Source: Serratia quinivorans
GTDB taxonomy: Bacteria > Pseudomonadota > Gammaproteobacteria > Enterobacterales > Enterobacteriaceae
Direction: 5' to 3'
DNA: 64,000 nucleotides
Assembly (NCBI RefSeq): GCF_946227985.1
Contig: NZ_CAMKGL010000001.1
Span: forward strand, 558,001 to 622,000
Shown here: positions 44,446-54,187 of the stretch, piece by piece
How the letters are laid out: the number at the start of each line of letters is the position of its first letter
Numbering within the stretch: the first letter of the stretch is position 1
The notes under the pieces: model-generated
Database searches by the model: none
What the model was told of the DNA's origin: nothing
What the model saw: only the letters and a program-made list of their open reading frames with translations
Position numbers and translations under genes: made by a program

Positions 44446-45669
44446 ATGGCCTTTTCTCAGGCAGTAAGCGGCTTGAATGCAGCAGCAACCAACCTCGACG
44501 TGATCGGTAACAACATCGCTAACTCCGCCACTTCCGGTTTTAAATCAGGCACCGTTTCCTTTGCCGACATGTTTGCCGGTTCGCAGGTCGGGCTGGGCGT
44601 CAAGGTTGCGGGCATCACCCAGAACTTTAAGGGCGGCACCACCACCGGGACCAGCCGTGCGCTGGACGTGGCGATTTCCGGCAACGGTTTTTTCCGCATG
44701 CAGGACCAGGACGGGGGCATTTTCTACAGCCGTAACGGCCAGTTCAAGCTGGATGAAAACCGCAACCTGACCAACATGCAGGGCCTGCAGTTGACCGGTT
44801 ATCCGGCAGCGGGTACGCCGCCGACCATTCAGCAGGGCGCCAACCCGGTGCCGCTCAGCATTCCTGAAGGCATGATGAACGCCAAGGCGTCCACATCGGG
44901 CACCATGGTAGCCAACCTGAAGTCCACCCATAAGGTACCGGACAACAAGACCTTCGATCCGGCCAAGCAGGATTCTTATAACTACGTCAACACCATCACC
45001 GCCTACGACTCGTTGGGTAATGCGCATAACATCAATGCCTACTTCGTGAAGACCGACGAAAACAAGTGGCAGGTGTATACCCAGGATGGCTCGGCTGCAC
45101 CGGTCGATGCCGGCACCATGACCTTCGATACCAGCGGCAACCTGACCGGCACCACCAGCAAACAAGGCACCGCCGCCGAGTTCAGCATGCTGATCCCGAT
45201 GTCCGCCAAGGACGGTGCTCCGGCGCAGAATCTCAGCCTGAGTTTCGCCAAGAGCATGCAGCAGAGCGTCAGCGCCGACTCGGTCAGCAAGGTGTCGCAA
45301 GACGGCTATGGCGCCGGTGAGTACACCAATTTCCAGATTAACAACGACGGTACGGTCGTGGGCATCTATTCCAACCAGCAGACTCAGGTGCTGGGGCAGA
45401 TTGTGATGGCCAACTTCTCCAACCCGGAAGGCCTGTCCTCGCAGGGCGATAACGTCTGGCAGGAAACCGGCGCATCGGGCCAGCCGCGTGTGGGTATTGC
45501 AGGTGGCGGTGGCTTTGGCAAGTTGACCAGCGGCGCGCTGGAAGCCTCCAACGTCGACCTGAGCCAGGAGTTGGTGAATATGATCGTCGCCCAGCGTAAC
45601 TACCAGTCGAACGCCCAGACCATTAAAACGCAGGACTCTATCCTGCAAACGCTGGTCAGCCTGCGCTAA
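44446..45669 (+). CDS. flgE: FlgE, hook protein
   Basis: 407 residues. MAFSQAVSGLNAAATNLDVI and GNNIANSATSGFKSGTVSFA mark the D0 start, LDVAISGNGFFRMQDQDGGI the D1 region, and LEASNVDLSQELVNMIVAQR, NYQSNAQTIKTQDSILQTLV the C-terminal helix. The middle (about 145-290) is the variable D2 domain. An AGGAG-like GGAGAATTAG site precedes the ATG. Confidence 0.97.
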   Translation: MAFSQAVSGLNAAATNLDVIGNNIANSATSGFKSGTVSFADMFAGSQVGLGVKVAGITQNFKGGTTTGTSRALDVAISGNGFFRMQDQDGGIFYSRNGQFKLDENRNLTNMQGLQLTGYPAAGTPPTIQQGANPVPLSIPEGMMNAKASTSGTMVANLKSTHKVPDNKTFDPAKQDSYNYVNTITAYDSLGNAHNINAYFVKTDENKWQVYTQDGSAAPVDAGTMTFDTSGNLTGTTSKQGTAAEFSMLIPMSAKDGAPAQNLSLSFAKSMQQSVSADSVSKVSQDGYGAGEYTNFQINNDGTVVGIYSNQQTQVLGQIVMANFSNPEGLSSQGDNVWQETGASGQPRVGIAGGGGFGKLTSGALEASNVDLSQELVNMIVAQRNYQSNAQTIKTQDSILQTLVSLR

Positions 45670-45681
45670 TAGGATTGATTT

Positions 45682-46437
45682 ATGGATCACGCGATTTATA
45701 CCGCGATGGGCGCGGCACGGCAGACGCTGGAACAGCAATCGGTGACGGCCAACAACCTGGCTAATGCCTCGACGCCGGGTTTCCGCGCTCAGCTTTCGGC
45801 GCTGCGTGCGGTGCCGGTAGACGGGCCAAGCCTGCTGACGCGCACGCTGGTTACCGCGTCAACGCCGGGTGCCGACATGAGCCAGGGGGCGCTGAACTAT
45901 ACCGCGCGCCCGCTGGACGTGGCGTTGCAGCAGGACGGTTTTCTGGCGGTCAGCCTGCCGGACGGCACTGAAGCCTATACCCGCAACGGCAATCTTCAGA
46001 TTTCCTCCACCGGGCAACTGACGGTGCAGGGCATGCCGGTCATGGGCGATGGCGGGCCGATTGAGGTGCCGCCGTCGGCAGAGATCACCATTGCCGCCGA
46101 CGGAACCATTTCTGCACTGAATGCAGGCGATCCGCCGAATACCCTCGCACAGATTGGTCGGCTGAAACTGGTCAAGGCCGACGCGCACGAAGTGATGCGC
46201 GGTGATGACGGTCTGTTCCGTCTGACGCCGGAAACCCAGCAGCAGCGCGGCAATCAGTTACCTAACGATCCTTTGGTGCGGGTCATGCCGGGCGTGTTGG
46301 AAGGCAGTAACGTCAAACCGATGGAAACCATGGTTGACATGATCGCCAACGCCCGCCGGTTTGAAATGCAGATGAAAGTCATCCACAGCGTGGATGAAAA
46401 TGAACAGCGCGCCAACTCGTTGTTATCACTGAGTTAA
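45682..46437 (+). CDS. flgF: FlgF, proximal rod protein
   Basis: 251 residues. The axial N-terminus (AARQTLEQQSVTANNLANAS, TPGFRAQLSALRAV) and C-terminus (GVLEGSNVKPMETMVDMIAN, ARRFEMQMKVIHSVDE) are clear. It follows flgE after 12 bases and precedes flgG by 18. Confidence 0.96.
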   Translation: MDHAIYTAMGAARQTLEQQSVTANNLANASTPGFRAQLSALRAVPVDGPSLLTRTLVTASTPGADMSQGALNYTARPLDVALQQDGFLAVSLPDGTEAYTRNGNLQISSTGQLTVQGMPVMGDGGPIEVPPSAEITIAADGTISALNAGDPPNTLAQIGRLKLVKADAHEVMRGDDGLFRLTPETQQQRGNQLPNDPLVRVMPGVLEGSNVKPMETMVDMIANARRFEMQMKVIHSVDENEQRANSLLSLS

Positions 46438-46452
46438 GCAGCAAGGAAATAA

Positions 46453-47238
<786 letters not shown>

Positions 47239-47292
47239 TTGACGGGCGCCGCAGCGCCCGTAACTCTATTTTGTGAAACAAAGGCGATACCC

Positions 47293-48012
47293 GTGGTAAC
47301 CACAACTCTGATGGCAAACGTGCCGCCGCAAGGCAAACGCTGGTTGGCGGCGATGGTGATGCTGACGCTGGGCGGCTGTGCTTATATTCCGCATAAACCT
47401 CTGGTGGATGGCACGACTACGGCGCAACCTGCTCCGGCGGGCGCACCGGTACCCAACGGCTCGATTTTCCAGACGGTACAACCGATGAACTACGGCTATC
47501 AGCCTCTGTTTGAAGACCGCCGCCCGCGTAACGTGGGTGACACTCTGACCATCGCACTGCAGGAAAACGTCAGCGCCAGCAAAAGTTCCTCCGCCAATGC
47601 CAGCCGCAATGGTGCCAGCAAGTTTGGCGTTGCCACTGCGCCGCGCTATCTCGATGGCCTGCTGGGCAATGCGCGTGCCGACATGGAGATGTCCGGCGAC
47701 AGCACCTTCGGCGGCAAGGGCGGCGCCAATGCCAACAATACCTTTAACGGCACCATTACCGTCACGGTCAATCAGGTGTTGGTTAACGGCAACCTGCACG
47801 TGGTGGGCGAAAAACAGATCGCCATCAATCAGGGCACCGAGTTCATTCGTTTCTCCGGGGTAGTGAATCCGCGCACCATCAGCGGCAGTAACTCGGTCAC
47901 TTCCACTCAGGTGGCCGATGCGCGCATTGAATACGTCGGCAACGGCTATATCAACGAGGCGCAGACCATGGGGTGGTTACAGCGCTTCTTCTTAAATGTC
48001 TCACCGTTTTGA
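47293..48012 (+). CDS. flgH: FlgH, outer-membrane L-ring lipoprotein
   Basis: 239 residues from the GTG at 47293, chosen because AAAGGCGA lies at the right distance and the upstream codons are non-coding spacer after flgG. An ATG at 47311 is an alternative. Signal peptide with lipobox LTLGGC, then [57 protein letters not shown] and [20 protein letters not shown]. FlgH rings form the bushing in the outer membrane. Confidence 0.95.
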   Translation: MVTTTLMANVPPQGKRWLAAMVMLTLGGCAYIPHKPLVDGTTTAQPAPAGAPVPNGSIFQTVQPMNYGYQPLFEDRRPRNVGDTLTIALQENVSASKSSSANASRNGASKFGVATAPRYLDGLLGNARADMEMSGDSTFGGKGGANANNTFNGTITVTVNQVLVNGNLHVVGEKQIAINQGTEFIRFSGVVNPRTISGSNSVTSTQVADARIEYVGNGYINEAQTMGWLQRFFLNVSPF

Positions 48013-48028
48013 GTACAGGCTATCTTAC

Positions 48029-48124
48029 TTGTCATTTTGAGGTTGGGCAGTGCTCGGGGCAGTCACCTACTGCGTGTAGGCTCCATTCCCTGTGCGCCGC
48101 CCGCCCCAAAACTGCCTGCGACAA
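48029..48124. repeat. ERIC-like palindromic element between flgH and flgI
   Basis: About 96 bases. Ends TTGTC and GACAA plus GGGCAGT and ACTGCC are inverted. The centre CAGTCACCTACTGCGTGTAG then GCTCC parallels the ERIC core CAGTCACTTACTTAAGTAAG then CTCC. It appears to be a separate family with the same central motif rather than a decayed ERIC, because the ends differ completely. Confidence 0.65.
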
Positions 48125-48157
48125 TAACGCCTTGTGGGTAAGGCGAATGAGGTTCCA

Positions 48158-49258
48158 ATGTTAAAGAAATTTCTAATAGCGCTGGTGATTAGTGCGCTGA
48201 GCCTGCCGGCCGCGGCGGAGCGCATTCGCGATCTGGTCACGGTGCAGGGCGTGCGTGATAACGCGCTGATCGGTTACGGGCTGGTGGTGGGGCTGGACGG
48301 TTCCGGTGACCAAACCATGCAGACACCGTTCACAACCCAGAGCCTGAGCAATATGCTGTCGCAGTTGGGGATCACCGTGCCGCCGGGCACCAATATGCAG
48401 CTGAAAAACGTGGCGGCGGTGATGGTGACCGCCAGGCTGCCGCCGTTTTCGCGTACCGGACAAAATATTGACGTGGTGGTGTCCTCAATGGGCAACGCCA
48501 AGAGCCTGCGCGGCGGTACCTTGCTGATGACGCCGCTGAAAGGCGTTGATAACCAGGTTTACGCACTGGCGCAGGGCAACGTGCTGGTGGGCGGTGCCGG
48601 TGCCTCGGCCGGCGGCAGCAGCGTGCAGGTCAACCAACTGGCCGGTGGCCGCATCAGTAACGGGGCCACTATCGAACGCGAATTGCCAACCACTTTCGGT
48701 GCCGGTGGCGTGATTAATCTGCAACTGAACGATGAGGATTTCACCCTGGCGCAGCAGATCAGCGATGCCATCAACCGCCAGCGCGGTGGTGGTACCGCCT
48801 CACCCTTGGACGCCCGCACTATTCAGGTACTGGTGCCGCAGGGCAACAGTTCACAGGTGCGTTTCCTGGCGGAGATCCAGAACATTAACGTCAGCGTCGG
48901 GGCAATGGATGCCAAAGTGATTATCAACTCACGTACCGGATCGGTGGTGATGAACCGCGACGTGATCCTGGATTCTTGTGCGGTGGCACAGGGCAATCTG
49001 TCGGTGGTGGTCGATAGACAAAATACCGTCAGCCAACCGACGACGCCGTTTGGCGGCGGGCAGACCGTGGTAACGCCGAATACCCAAATTTCGGTGCAGC
49101 AGCAGGGCGGTTCGCTGCAGAAGGTTAATGCCAGTGCCAATCTGAATAACGTGATCCGCGCGCTGAATGCCTTGGGGGCGACGCCGATCGATCTGATGTC
49201 AATCCTGCAGGCAATGCAAAGCGCCGGCTGTTTGCGCGCCAAGTTGGAAATCATCTGA
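48158..49258 (+). CDS. flgI: FlgI, periplasmic P-ring protein
   Basis: 366 residues from the ATG at 48158 with GAGG upstream. A frame start eight codons earlier would spoil the signal peptide ([20 protein letters not shown]). Conserved blocks: [60 protein letters not shown], and C-terminal [20 protein letters not shown]. It is exported by Sec and assembled with help from FlgA. Its stop overlaps flgJ by one base (TGATG). Confidence 0.97.
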   Translation: MLKKFLIALVISALSLPAAAERIRDLVTVQGVRDNALIGYGLVVGLDGSGDQTMQTPFTTQSLSNMLSQLGITVPPGTNMQLKNVAAVMVTARLPPFSRTGQNIDVVVSSMGNAKSLRGGTLLMTPLKGVDNQVYALAQGNVLVGGAGASAGGSSVQVNQLAGGRISNGATIERELPTTFGAGGVINLQLNDEDFTLAQQISDAINRQRGGGTASPLDARTIQVLVPQGNSSQVRFLAEIQNINVSVGAMDAKVIINSRTGSVVMNRDVILDSCAVAQGNLSVVVDRQNTVSQPTTPFGGGQTVVTPNTQISVQQQGGSLQKVNASANLNNVIRALNALGATPIDLMSILQAMQSAGCLRAKLEII

Positions 49259-50214
49259 TGGCCGGTTCACTGATGGCGATGTCGGGTGCCGCGTATGATG
49301 CGCAGGCGCTAAACGGGCTTAAGCGTGACGCGGCGAGCGATCCGCAGGGCAATCTGAAACAGGTGGCGCAACAGGTTGAAGGCATGTTCGTGCAGATGAT
49401 GCTGAAAAGTATGCGTGCCGCGCTACCCAAGGACGGGGTGCTGAGCAGCGAACAGTCGCGGCTCTATACCTCAATGTATGACCAGCAGATTGCCCAGCAG
49501 ATGTCGCAAAAGGGGCTGGGGATGGCCGACATGATGGTCAGGCAAATGAGCAACGCCAACGCGGTGCCGAGTGAGACGGCGGGCATGTCGCCAATGGCGC
49601 TGGACCTTCTTTATCAGGACAAGGAGGTGCTGCAAACGCTGCCAAATCAGGCGCTGGAGCAAATGATCCGTCGTGCGGTACCGAAAGCGCCTGCCGCGTC
49701 GCCGCTGTCGCTCAATAACGGCAACTTTGTCGCCCGGCTGTCTGTTCCGGCACGCGTTGCCAGCCAGCAGAGCGGCATTCCGCATCAGTTGATTGTGGCG
49801 CAGGCCGCGCTGGAATCGGGCTGGGGTCAGCGCGAGATCCCGACCGCCAACGGTTCGCCGAGCTACAACCTGTTTGGTATCAAGGCCGGCAGCAGTTGGA
49901 ACGGGCCGGTTACCGAGGTGACCACCACCGAGTTTGAACAGGGGGCCGCGAAGAAGATCAAGGCGCAGTTCCGGGTGTACGGCTCTTACGTTGAAGCCAT
50001 TGCCGACTACGTCAAGCTGTTGACCAATAACCCACGCTACGCCGAAGTGGCCAATGCCGGCAGTCCTGAACAGGCGGCACATGCGTTGCAGAAGGCCGGT
50101 TACGCTACCGATCCGCAATACGCCAACAAGCTGGTCAGCGTGATCCAACAGATGAAAAACACCGGCGAGCAGGTGGTCAAGGCTTATACCCATGACCTGA
50201 AGGACCTGTTCTAA
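49258..50214 (+). CDS. flgJ: FlgJ, rod cap and peptidoglycan hydrolase
   Basis: 318 residues. The N-terminal half is the rod-scaffold domain (QVEGMFVQMMLKSMRAALPK, QIAQQMSQKGLGMADMMVRQ). The C-terminal half is a glucosaminidase-type domain with the catalytic Glu in AQAALESGWGQREIPTANG, then SYNLFGIKAGSSWNGPVTEV and YVKLLTNNPRYAEV. It opens the cell wall for the rod. flgK follows after 387 bases that hold repeats and a sigma-28 promoter. Confidence 0.96.
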   Translation: MAGSLMAMSGAAYDAQALNGLKRDAASDPQGNLKQVAQQVEGMFVQMMLKSMRAALPKDGVLSSEQSRLYTSMYDQQIAQQMSQKGLGMADMMVRQMSNANAVPSETAGMSPMALDLLYQDKEVLQTLPNQALEQMIRRAVPKAPAASPLSLNNGNFVARLSVPARVASQQSGIPHQLIVAQAALESGWGQREIPTANGSPSYNLFGIKAGSSWNGPVTEVTTTEFEQGAAKKIKAQFRVYGSYVEAIADYVKLLTNNPRYAEVANAGSPEQAAHALQKAGYATDPQYANKLVSVIQQMKNTGEQVVKAYTHDLKDLF

Positions 50215-50324
50215 ATCCCCGTCATTCTTGACGCTGCAACTGTGTTGGCAGCGTTATTTTGGGGTATGAAAAGCAGGTAACTGACAAAGCCCATTATTAG
50301 GGAGAGCGTGCCGAAGGGGTCGTA

Positions 50325-50429
50325 GCAGCTTTAGCTGCCGACCAATTTGCCGGGAGCAAATTGGAACGACTTCCAGTCGGCCCGTAGGGTGGGACACATG
50401 GATGTGTCCCATAATGGCACCCTCGGTGC
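50325..50429. repeat. Chain of five adjacent hairpins between flgJ and flgK
   Basis: Five perfect inverted repeats lie head to tail in 105 bases: GCAGCT/AGCTGC (50325-50338), CCAATTTGC/GCAAATTGG (50342-50364), CGACT/AGTCG (50367-50379), GGGACACAT/ATGTGTCCC (50391-50410), GCACC/GGTGC (50417-50429). Loops are two to five bases. The block has no open frame of note. It looks like a mosaic palindromic repeat and would lie upstream of the flgK sigma-28 promoter, so it belongs to the tail of the flgB-J transcript. Confidence 0.8.
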
Positions 50430-50495
50430 GCTAGGCCCGGGTATCTCAGATGCAAGGGCGACTTTTTCATCTGAGTCTTAAGACGGTTTTTTCCC

Positions 50496-50522
50496 TCAAG
50501 TTTCCCCGCTTTTTGCCGATAA
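50496..50522 (+). promoter_or_regulatory. Sigma-28 (FliA) promoter for flgKL
   Basis: TCAAGTTT (50496-50503), 11-base spacer, GCCGATAA (50515-50522): seven and eight of eight matches to the FliA consensus. It lies about 80 bases before the flgK ATG, as expected for the class 3 promoter of flgKL. Confidence 0.9.
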
Positions 50523-50601
50523 CCAACCCAGGCTGAGCGAGTGGGTTCAGCAGATTCATTGACTTCTGTGGGCCAGCGGCGCCGCAGCAAAAGGAACTTC
50601 T

Positions 50602-52248
50602 ATGTCCAATAGCTTAATCAATACCGCGATGAGCGGGCTGAATGCGGCTCAGGTGGCGCTCAGCACCGTCAGTAACAACATCTCCAATTACAACGTGGCG
50701 GGCTATAACCGCCAGACGGCGATTCTGGCGCAGAATGGCGGCATGAGCACCATGAACGGCTTTATTGGCAATGGCGTTACCGTGACCAGCGTCAACCGCG
50801 AATACAATCAGTTCATTACCAACCAGCTGCGCGGCGCGCAGAGCCAGGCCGGGGCGCAGAACGCCTATTTCGAGAAAATTTCGCAGATCGATAACCTGCT
50901 GGCCAGTAAAACCAATACCCTGTCGACCAACATGCAGGACTTCTTCAGTAACCTGGAAAATCTGGTCAGCAACGCCGGTGATGACGCTGCGCGTCAAACG
51001 GTGCTGGGTAAAGCCAATGGCCTGGTCAATCAGTTCAATAACACCGATAAATATCTGCGAGATATGGACAGCGGCGTGAATCAGCAGCTCAGCGACAGCG
51101 CGACGCAGATCAACAGTTACAGCCAGCAGATTGCCAAACTCAATGATGAAATCACCCGCCTGCGCGGCAGTGGCGGTGAGCCGAATGCCTTACTGGATCA
51201 GCGCGACCAGTTGGTCACTGAGCTAAACCAGGTGGTGGGGGTGCAGGTGACCCAGCAGGACGGCGATGCTTATACGGTCTCTTTCGCCAACGGCCTGACC
51301 CTGGTGCAGGGCAACAACGCCTACCAGGTTGAAGCCATCCCCTCCAGCGGCGATCCTGCCCGCCTGACGCTGGGTTATAACCGCGGCAACGGTGTCAGCG
51401 AAGTGCCTGAAGGGCAAATTACCAGCGGCAGCGTTAGCGGCGTACTGAAATTCCGCAGTGAATCGCTGGATGCCGCACGCAACCAACTGGGGCAACTGGC
51501 GCTGGTGATGGCCGACAGCTTTAACCAGCAACACCGTGCAGGGTTTGATCTCAACGGCGACGCCGGAGCCGATTTTTTCAACTTTGGCGGCGGGCGCGTG
51601 GTGGATAACAGCCGCAATACCGGCGATGCGGCGCTGTCGGTGTCCTACACCGATACCGGCAAGGTAAAAGCCAATGACTACCGGGTAGAGTTTGACGGCA
51701 GCAACTGGCAGGTGAGCCGTCTGCCGGACAACGTTAAGGTTAACGCCACCGCGGGTACCGATGCCGATGGCAAAGCGACGTTAAGTTTTGATGGCCTGAA
51801 GGTCGGTATCGAAGGTAACGCGCAAAAGAATGACAGCTTCACCGTGAAGCCGGTCAGCGACGTAGCGGGCAGCCTGAAGGTCGCCATCACCAACTCGTCA
51901 AACATCGCCGCTGCCGGTAAGGATGACAGCGGCCGCGGCGATAACGAAAACGCCAAAAAGCTGCTCGACCTGCAAACCAAGAAGCTGGTCGACGGCAAAG
52001 CCACCTTCAGCGGTGCCTACGCCAGCATGGTTAGCAGTGTCGGCAACCAAACGGCATCGGCCAAGGTTTCGGTGACTTCACAGAACAATATCGTCAAGCA
52101 GCTGACTATCCAACAGCAGTCGGTTTCCGGCGTTAACCTGGATGAAGAGTACGGTGAACTGCTGCGTTTCCAGCAGTATTACATGGCTAATGCGCAGGTG
52201 ATCCAGACCGCCAGCTCGATGTTTGATGCGCTGCTGAATATCCGTTGA
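50602..52248 (+). CDS. flgK: FlgK, hook-filament junction protein 1
   Basis: 548 residues. N-terminal SLINTAMSGLNAAQVALSTV, SNNISNYNVAGYNRQTAILA, mid-region LDQRDQLVTELNQVVGVQVT, and C-terminal VSGVNLDEEYGELLRFQQYY, MANAQVIQTASSMFDALLNI are typical. It replaces the FlgD cap and lays the base for FlgL and flagellin. An AAAGGAA site precedes the ATG. Confidence 0.97.
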   Translation: MSNSLINTAMSGLNAAQVALSTVSNNISNYNVAGYNRQTAILAQNGGMSTMNGFIGNGVTVTSVNREYNQFITNQLRGAQSQAGAQNAYFEKISQIDNLLASKTNTLSTNMQDFFSNLENLVSNAGDDAARQTVLGKANGLVNQFNNTDKYLRDMDSGVNQQLSDSATQINSYSQQIAKLNDEITRLRGSGGEPNALLDQRDQLVTELNQVVGVQVTQQDGDAYTVSFANGLTLVQGNNAYQVEAIPSSGDPARLTLGYNRGNGVSEVPEGQITSGSVSGVLKFRSESLDAARNQLGQLALVMADSFNQQHRAGFDLNGDAGADFFNFGGGRVVDNSRNTGDAALSVSYTDTGKVKANDYRVEFDGSNWQVSRLPDNVKVNATAGTDADGKATLSFDGLKVGIEGNAQKNDSFTVKPVSDVAGSLKVAITNSSNIAAAGKDDSGRGDNENAKKLLDLQTKKLVDGKATFSGAYASMVSSVGNQTASAKVSVTSQNNIVKQLTIQQQSVSGVNLDEEYGELLRFQQYYMANAQVIQTASSMFDALLNIR

Positions 52249-52306
52249 TTTCCATTTTAACCGGGGCCGCATTGGCTCCGGTCACCGATTTTGAGGAGTC
52301 TGCACC

Positions 52307-53266
52307 ATGCGCATGAGCACCAGCATGATGTACCAACAGAATATGTCCGGCATCACCGGCAATCAGTCACTGTTTATGAAGGCGGCAGAGCAGCTTTCCA
52401 CCGGTAAAAAGGTCAGCAATCCGTCCGACGATCCGCTGGCGGCATCGCAGGCGGTGATGCTGGCCCAGTCCCAGTCGGAAAACACCCAGTATGCGCTGGC
52501 GCGGACCTTTGCCCGCCAAAGTGTGTCGATGGAAGAGACGGTGCTGGGCGGGGCAACCAGTACCATCGCCGATATGAAGGCGCTGATCGTCAATGCCGGT
52601 GGTACCGAAAGCGATAACGACCGCGATTCGCTGGCTACCCAACTGCAGGGTCTGAAAGACCAATTGCTCAACCAGGCCAACAGCACTGACGGCAATGGTC
52701 GCTACATGTTTGGCGGCTTCGTCAATGACAAGCCCCCGTTTGTCGATAACGGCGGTTCAGTCAGCTACGCCGGCGGTAACAAGGCCGTCGAGCAGAAAGT
52801 GGATGCCAACCGCACCATGACCATTGGCCATACCGGCGATACGGTGTTCATGTCATTAACCAGCAACCCGAAGCCGGAGCCGGATGGCAGTACACCGGTT
52901 TCTAACGTGTTTGAAAGCATTGATATCGCGCTGAAGGCGTTGAAAACCCCGTTGAAGGATGCCGACGACGCCACCAAACAACAGGTGAACGATGCGCTGG
53001 CCAAGGCTAACCGTGGCCTGGACAATTCCTACAACAAGGTGCTCAGTGTGCGTGCCGAACTGGGTAACCAACTGCAGGAAATGGATACGCTGGACAGCAT
53101 CGGCAAAGATCGCGACATGATCAACCAAACGCAGATGAGTGCGCTGGTGGATATCGATCTGGCCGAGTCGATATCGAGCTACTTTATGCAGCAGGCGGCC
53201 TTGCAGGCGTCGTACAAAACCTTCGGTGATATGCAGGGTATGTCGCTGTTCCAGATGAACCGCTGA
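52307..53266 (+). CDS. flgL: FlgL, hook-filament junction protein 3
   Basis: 319 residues. MRMSTSMMYQQNMSGITGNQ, AAEQLSTGKKVSNPSDDPLA and the C-terminal MSALVDIDLAESISSYFMQQ, AALQASYKTFGDMQGMSLFQ agree with the flagellin-like FlgL family. It starts 58 bases after flgK with a GAGGAG site. An ERIC element begins at its stop codon. Confidence 0.96.
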   Translation: MRMSTSMMYQQNMSGITGNQSLFMKAAEQLSTGKKVSNPSDDPLAASQAVMLAQSQSENTQYALARTFARQSVSMEETVLGGATSTIADMKALIVNAGGTESDNDRDSLATQLQGLKDQLLNQANSTDGNGRYMFGGFVNDKPPFVDNGGSVSYAGGNKAVEQKVDANRTMTIGHTGDTVFMSLTSNPKPEPDGSTPVSNVFESIDIALKALKTPLKDADDATKQQVNDALAKANRGLDNSYNKVLSVRAELGNQLQEMDTLDSIGKDRDMINQTQMSALVDIDLAESISSYFMQQAALQASYKTFGDMQGMSLFQMNR

Positions 53267-53390
53267 TACCCGTCGTCTTTCAAGCTGCAGCGTTGTTACC
53301 TGCACTTGCTTACCCCAGTCACTTACTTAAGTAAGCTCCTGGGGATAAGCAAGCTTGGCGCCTAGCTGGAGCATGAAATCCATAGGGTAT
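53267..53390. repeat. ERIC element after flgL
   Basis: About 124 bases beginning TACCCGTCGTCTTTCAAGCT at the last base of flgL and ending CATAGGGTAT. The core reads TTACCCCAGTCACTTACTTA then AGTAAGCTCCTGGGGAT. Its two arms are nearly identical to those of the cheB-cheY copy, but it lacks that copy's insert. Confidence 0.9.
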
Positions 53391-53414
53391 GTTAATGAAA
53401 CATCTCCGTTAGTT

Positions 53415-53441
53415 AGGGCGCAGCATGCAGCGCCCCTACAG
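53415..53441 (-). repeat. Short palindromic repeat, copy B
   Basis: The inverted counterpart of 29096-29122, with 26 of 27 bases the same (one C to T change). Folds GGGCGC with GCGCCC. It lies in the flgL 3' region between the ERIC and the terminator. Confidence 0.7.
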
Positions 53442-53553
53442 AATGAATGGCAATAATAAACATCCGTTGTGAAGCCACGGCGGGTCACTCTTTGGGTGTG
53501 CTTAGAAAACTCTATCTCTGTAGAGCATTCTTGAAACCGGGCGCACTTTTTTG

Positions 53554-53601
53554 GCACGTCACTCTTTCCCCCACCAAGGTTTGAGTGACGTGCTTTTTTT
53601 T
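53554..53601 (+). terminator. Strong intrinsic terminator of flgKL
   Basis: A perfect 11-bp stem (GCACGTCACTC with GAGTGACGTGC) and an 18-base loop is followed by eight T on the plus strand. It ends the flgKL transcript some 290 bases after the flgL stop, leaving a long 3' untranslated RNA. Confidence 0.92.
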
Positions 53602-53688
53602 CGCCTGATTTAACGGTGGGAAACGTTTAAATATTCAGGCGGGAAGGGGAATAACACCTGAGGCTATATTTTATTTATAGCATGGTTG

Positions 53689-53820
53689 TTATTTTTTCTT
53701 TTTCACCATGGTCCATTTTTCACCGTTCGGCGAAGAGGATAATGAAATTTGAATACGATTGGTTGCCCAGTGCGCCATGCCTAAGGCCCTGCGTGCTCTT
53801 CGGTTGGTTTTCGCTTTCAT
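53689..53820 (-). CDS. Small highly basic protein, 43 residues, unknown
   Basis: An ATG at 53820 with CTCAGGAG about eight bases upstream opens a 43-codon frame. It reads MKAKTNRRARRALGMAHWAT, then NRIQISLSSSPNGEKWTMVK and a lysine tail (KKK) before TAA. The protein is strongly basic at both ends, like small ribosome- or nucleic-acid-associated proteins. I do not recognise the family. It lies between the flgKL terminator and fliR with its own AT-rich upstream region. The good ribosome site and residue composition argue for a real gene, and its short length explains why it would be missed. Confidence 0.65.
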   Translation of the reverse strand: MKAKTNRRARRALGMAHWATNRIQISLSSSPNGEKWTMVKKKK

Positions 53821-54187
53821 TTTTGTACTCCTGAGGGTAGTGGTAAAACTGCAGATAATAAATATACCTGTCCCGCCGGCTGACCCCGGTGAGAAAGTAT
53901 TTTTATCTCTGCAGATGATGGATGTCAGAGTTTTTATTTAACTTCCCTGTGCGTTATTTAATATTTAAATTCACTCCTTTATTTTATTTTTGACGACTGT
54001 TTTTACTGATGGCTTTATATTTAACAAGGCCATTCTAAGGTGGGTATTTTATTATTCAAGGCAATAACAATAATTGAAGCCAAATCGTGTTAATTCGGTT
54101 TTTTCAACTTTTTATAGCGAGAAAAGGTTTTTACTGCCAGTTTGTCCGGCGAGGTGCGGCCGTTAAGCCGCACGAATGAGGGTAAGG
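53821..54187. other. Spacer between the small basic ORF and fliR
   Basis: About 370 bases, mostly AT rich, with no supportable gene. It contains a GTGCGGC/GCCGCAC stem (54154-54173) just after the fliR stop on the minus strand, which may end the fliL-R transcript though it has no U tract. The TATATTTATTAT stretch at about 53850-53870, read on minus, may hold the promoter of the small ORF. Confidence 0.45.

Noticed and set aside
44545-45738. A 397-residue minus-strand open frame
   Set aside because: Antisense to flgE, which is certain; no family features.
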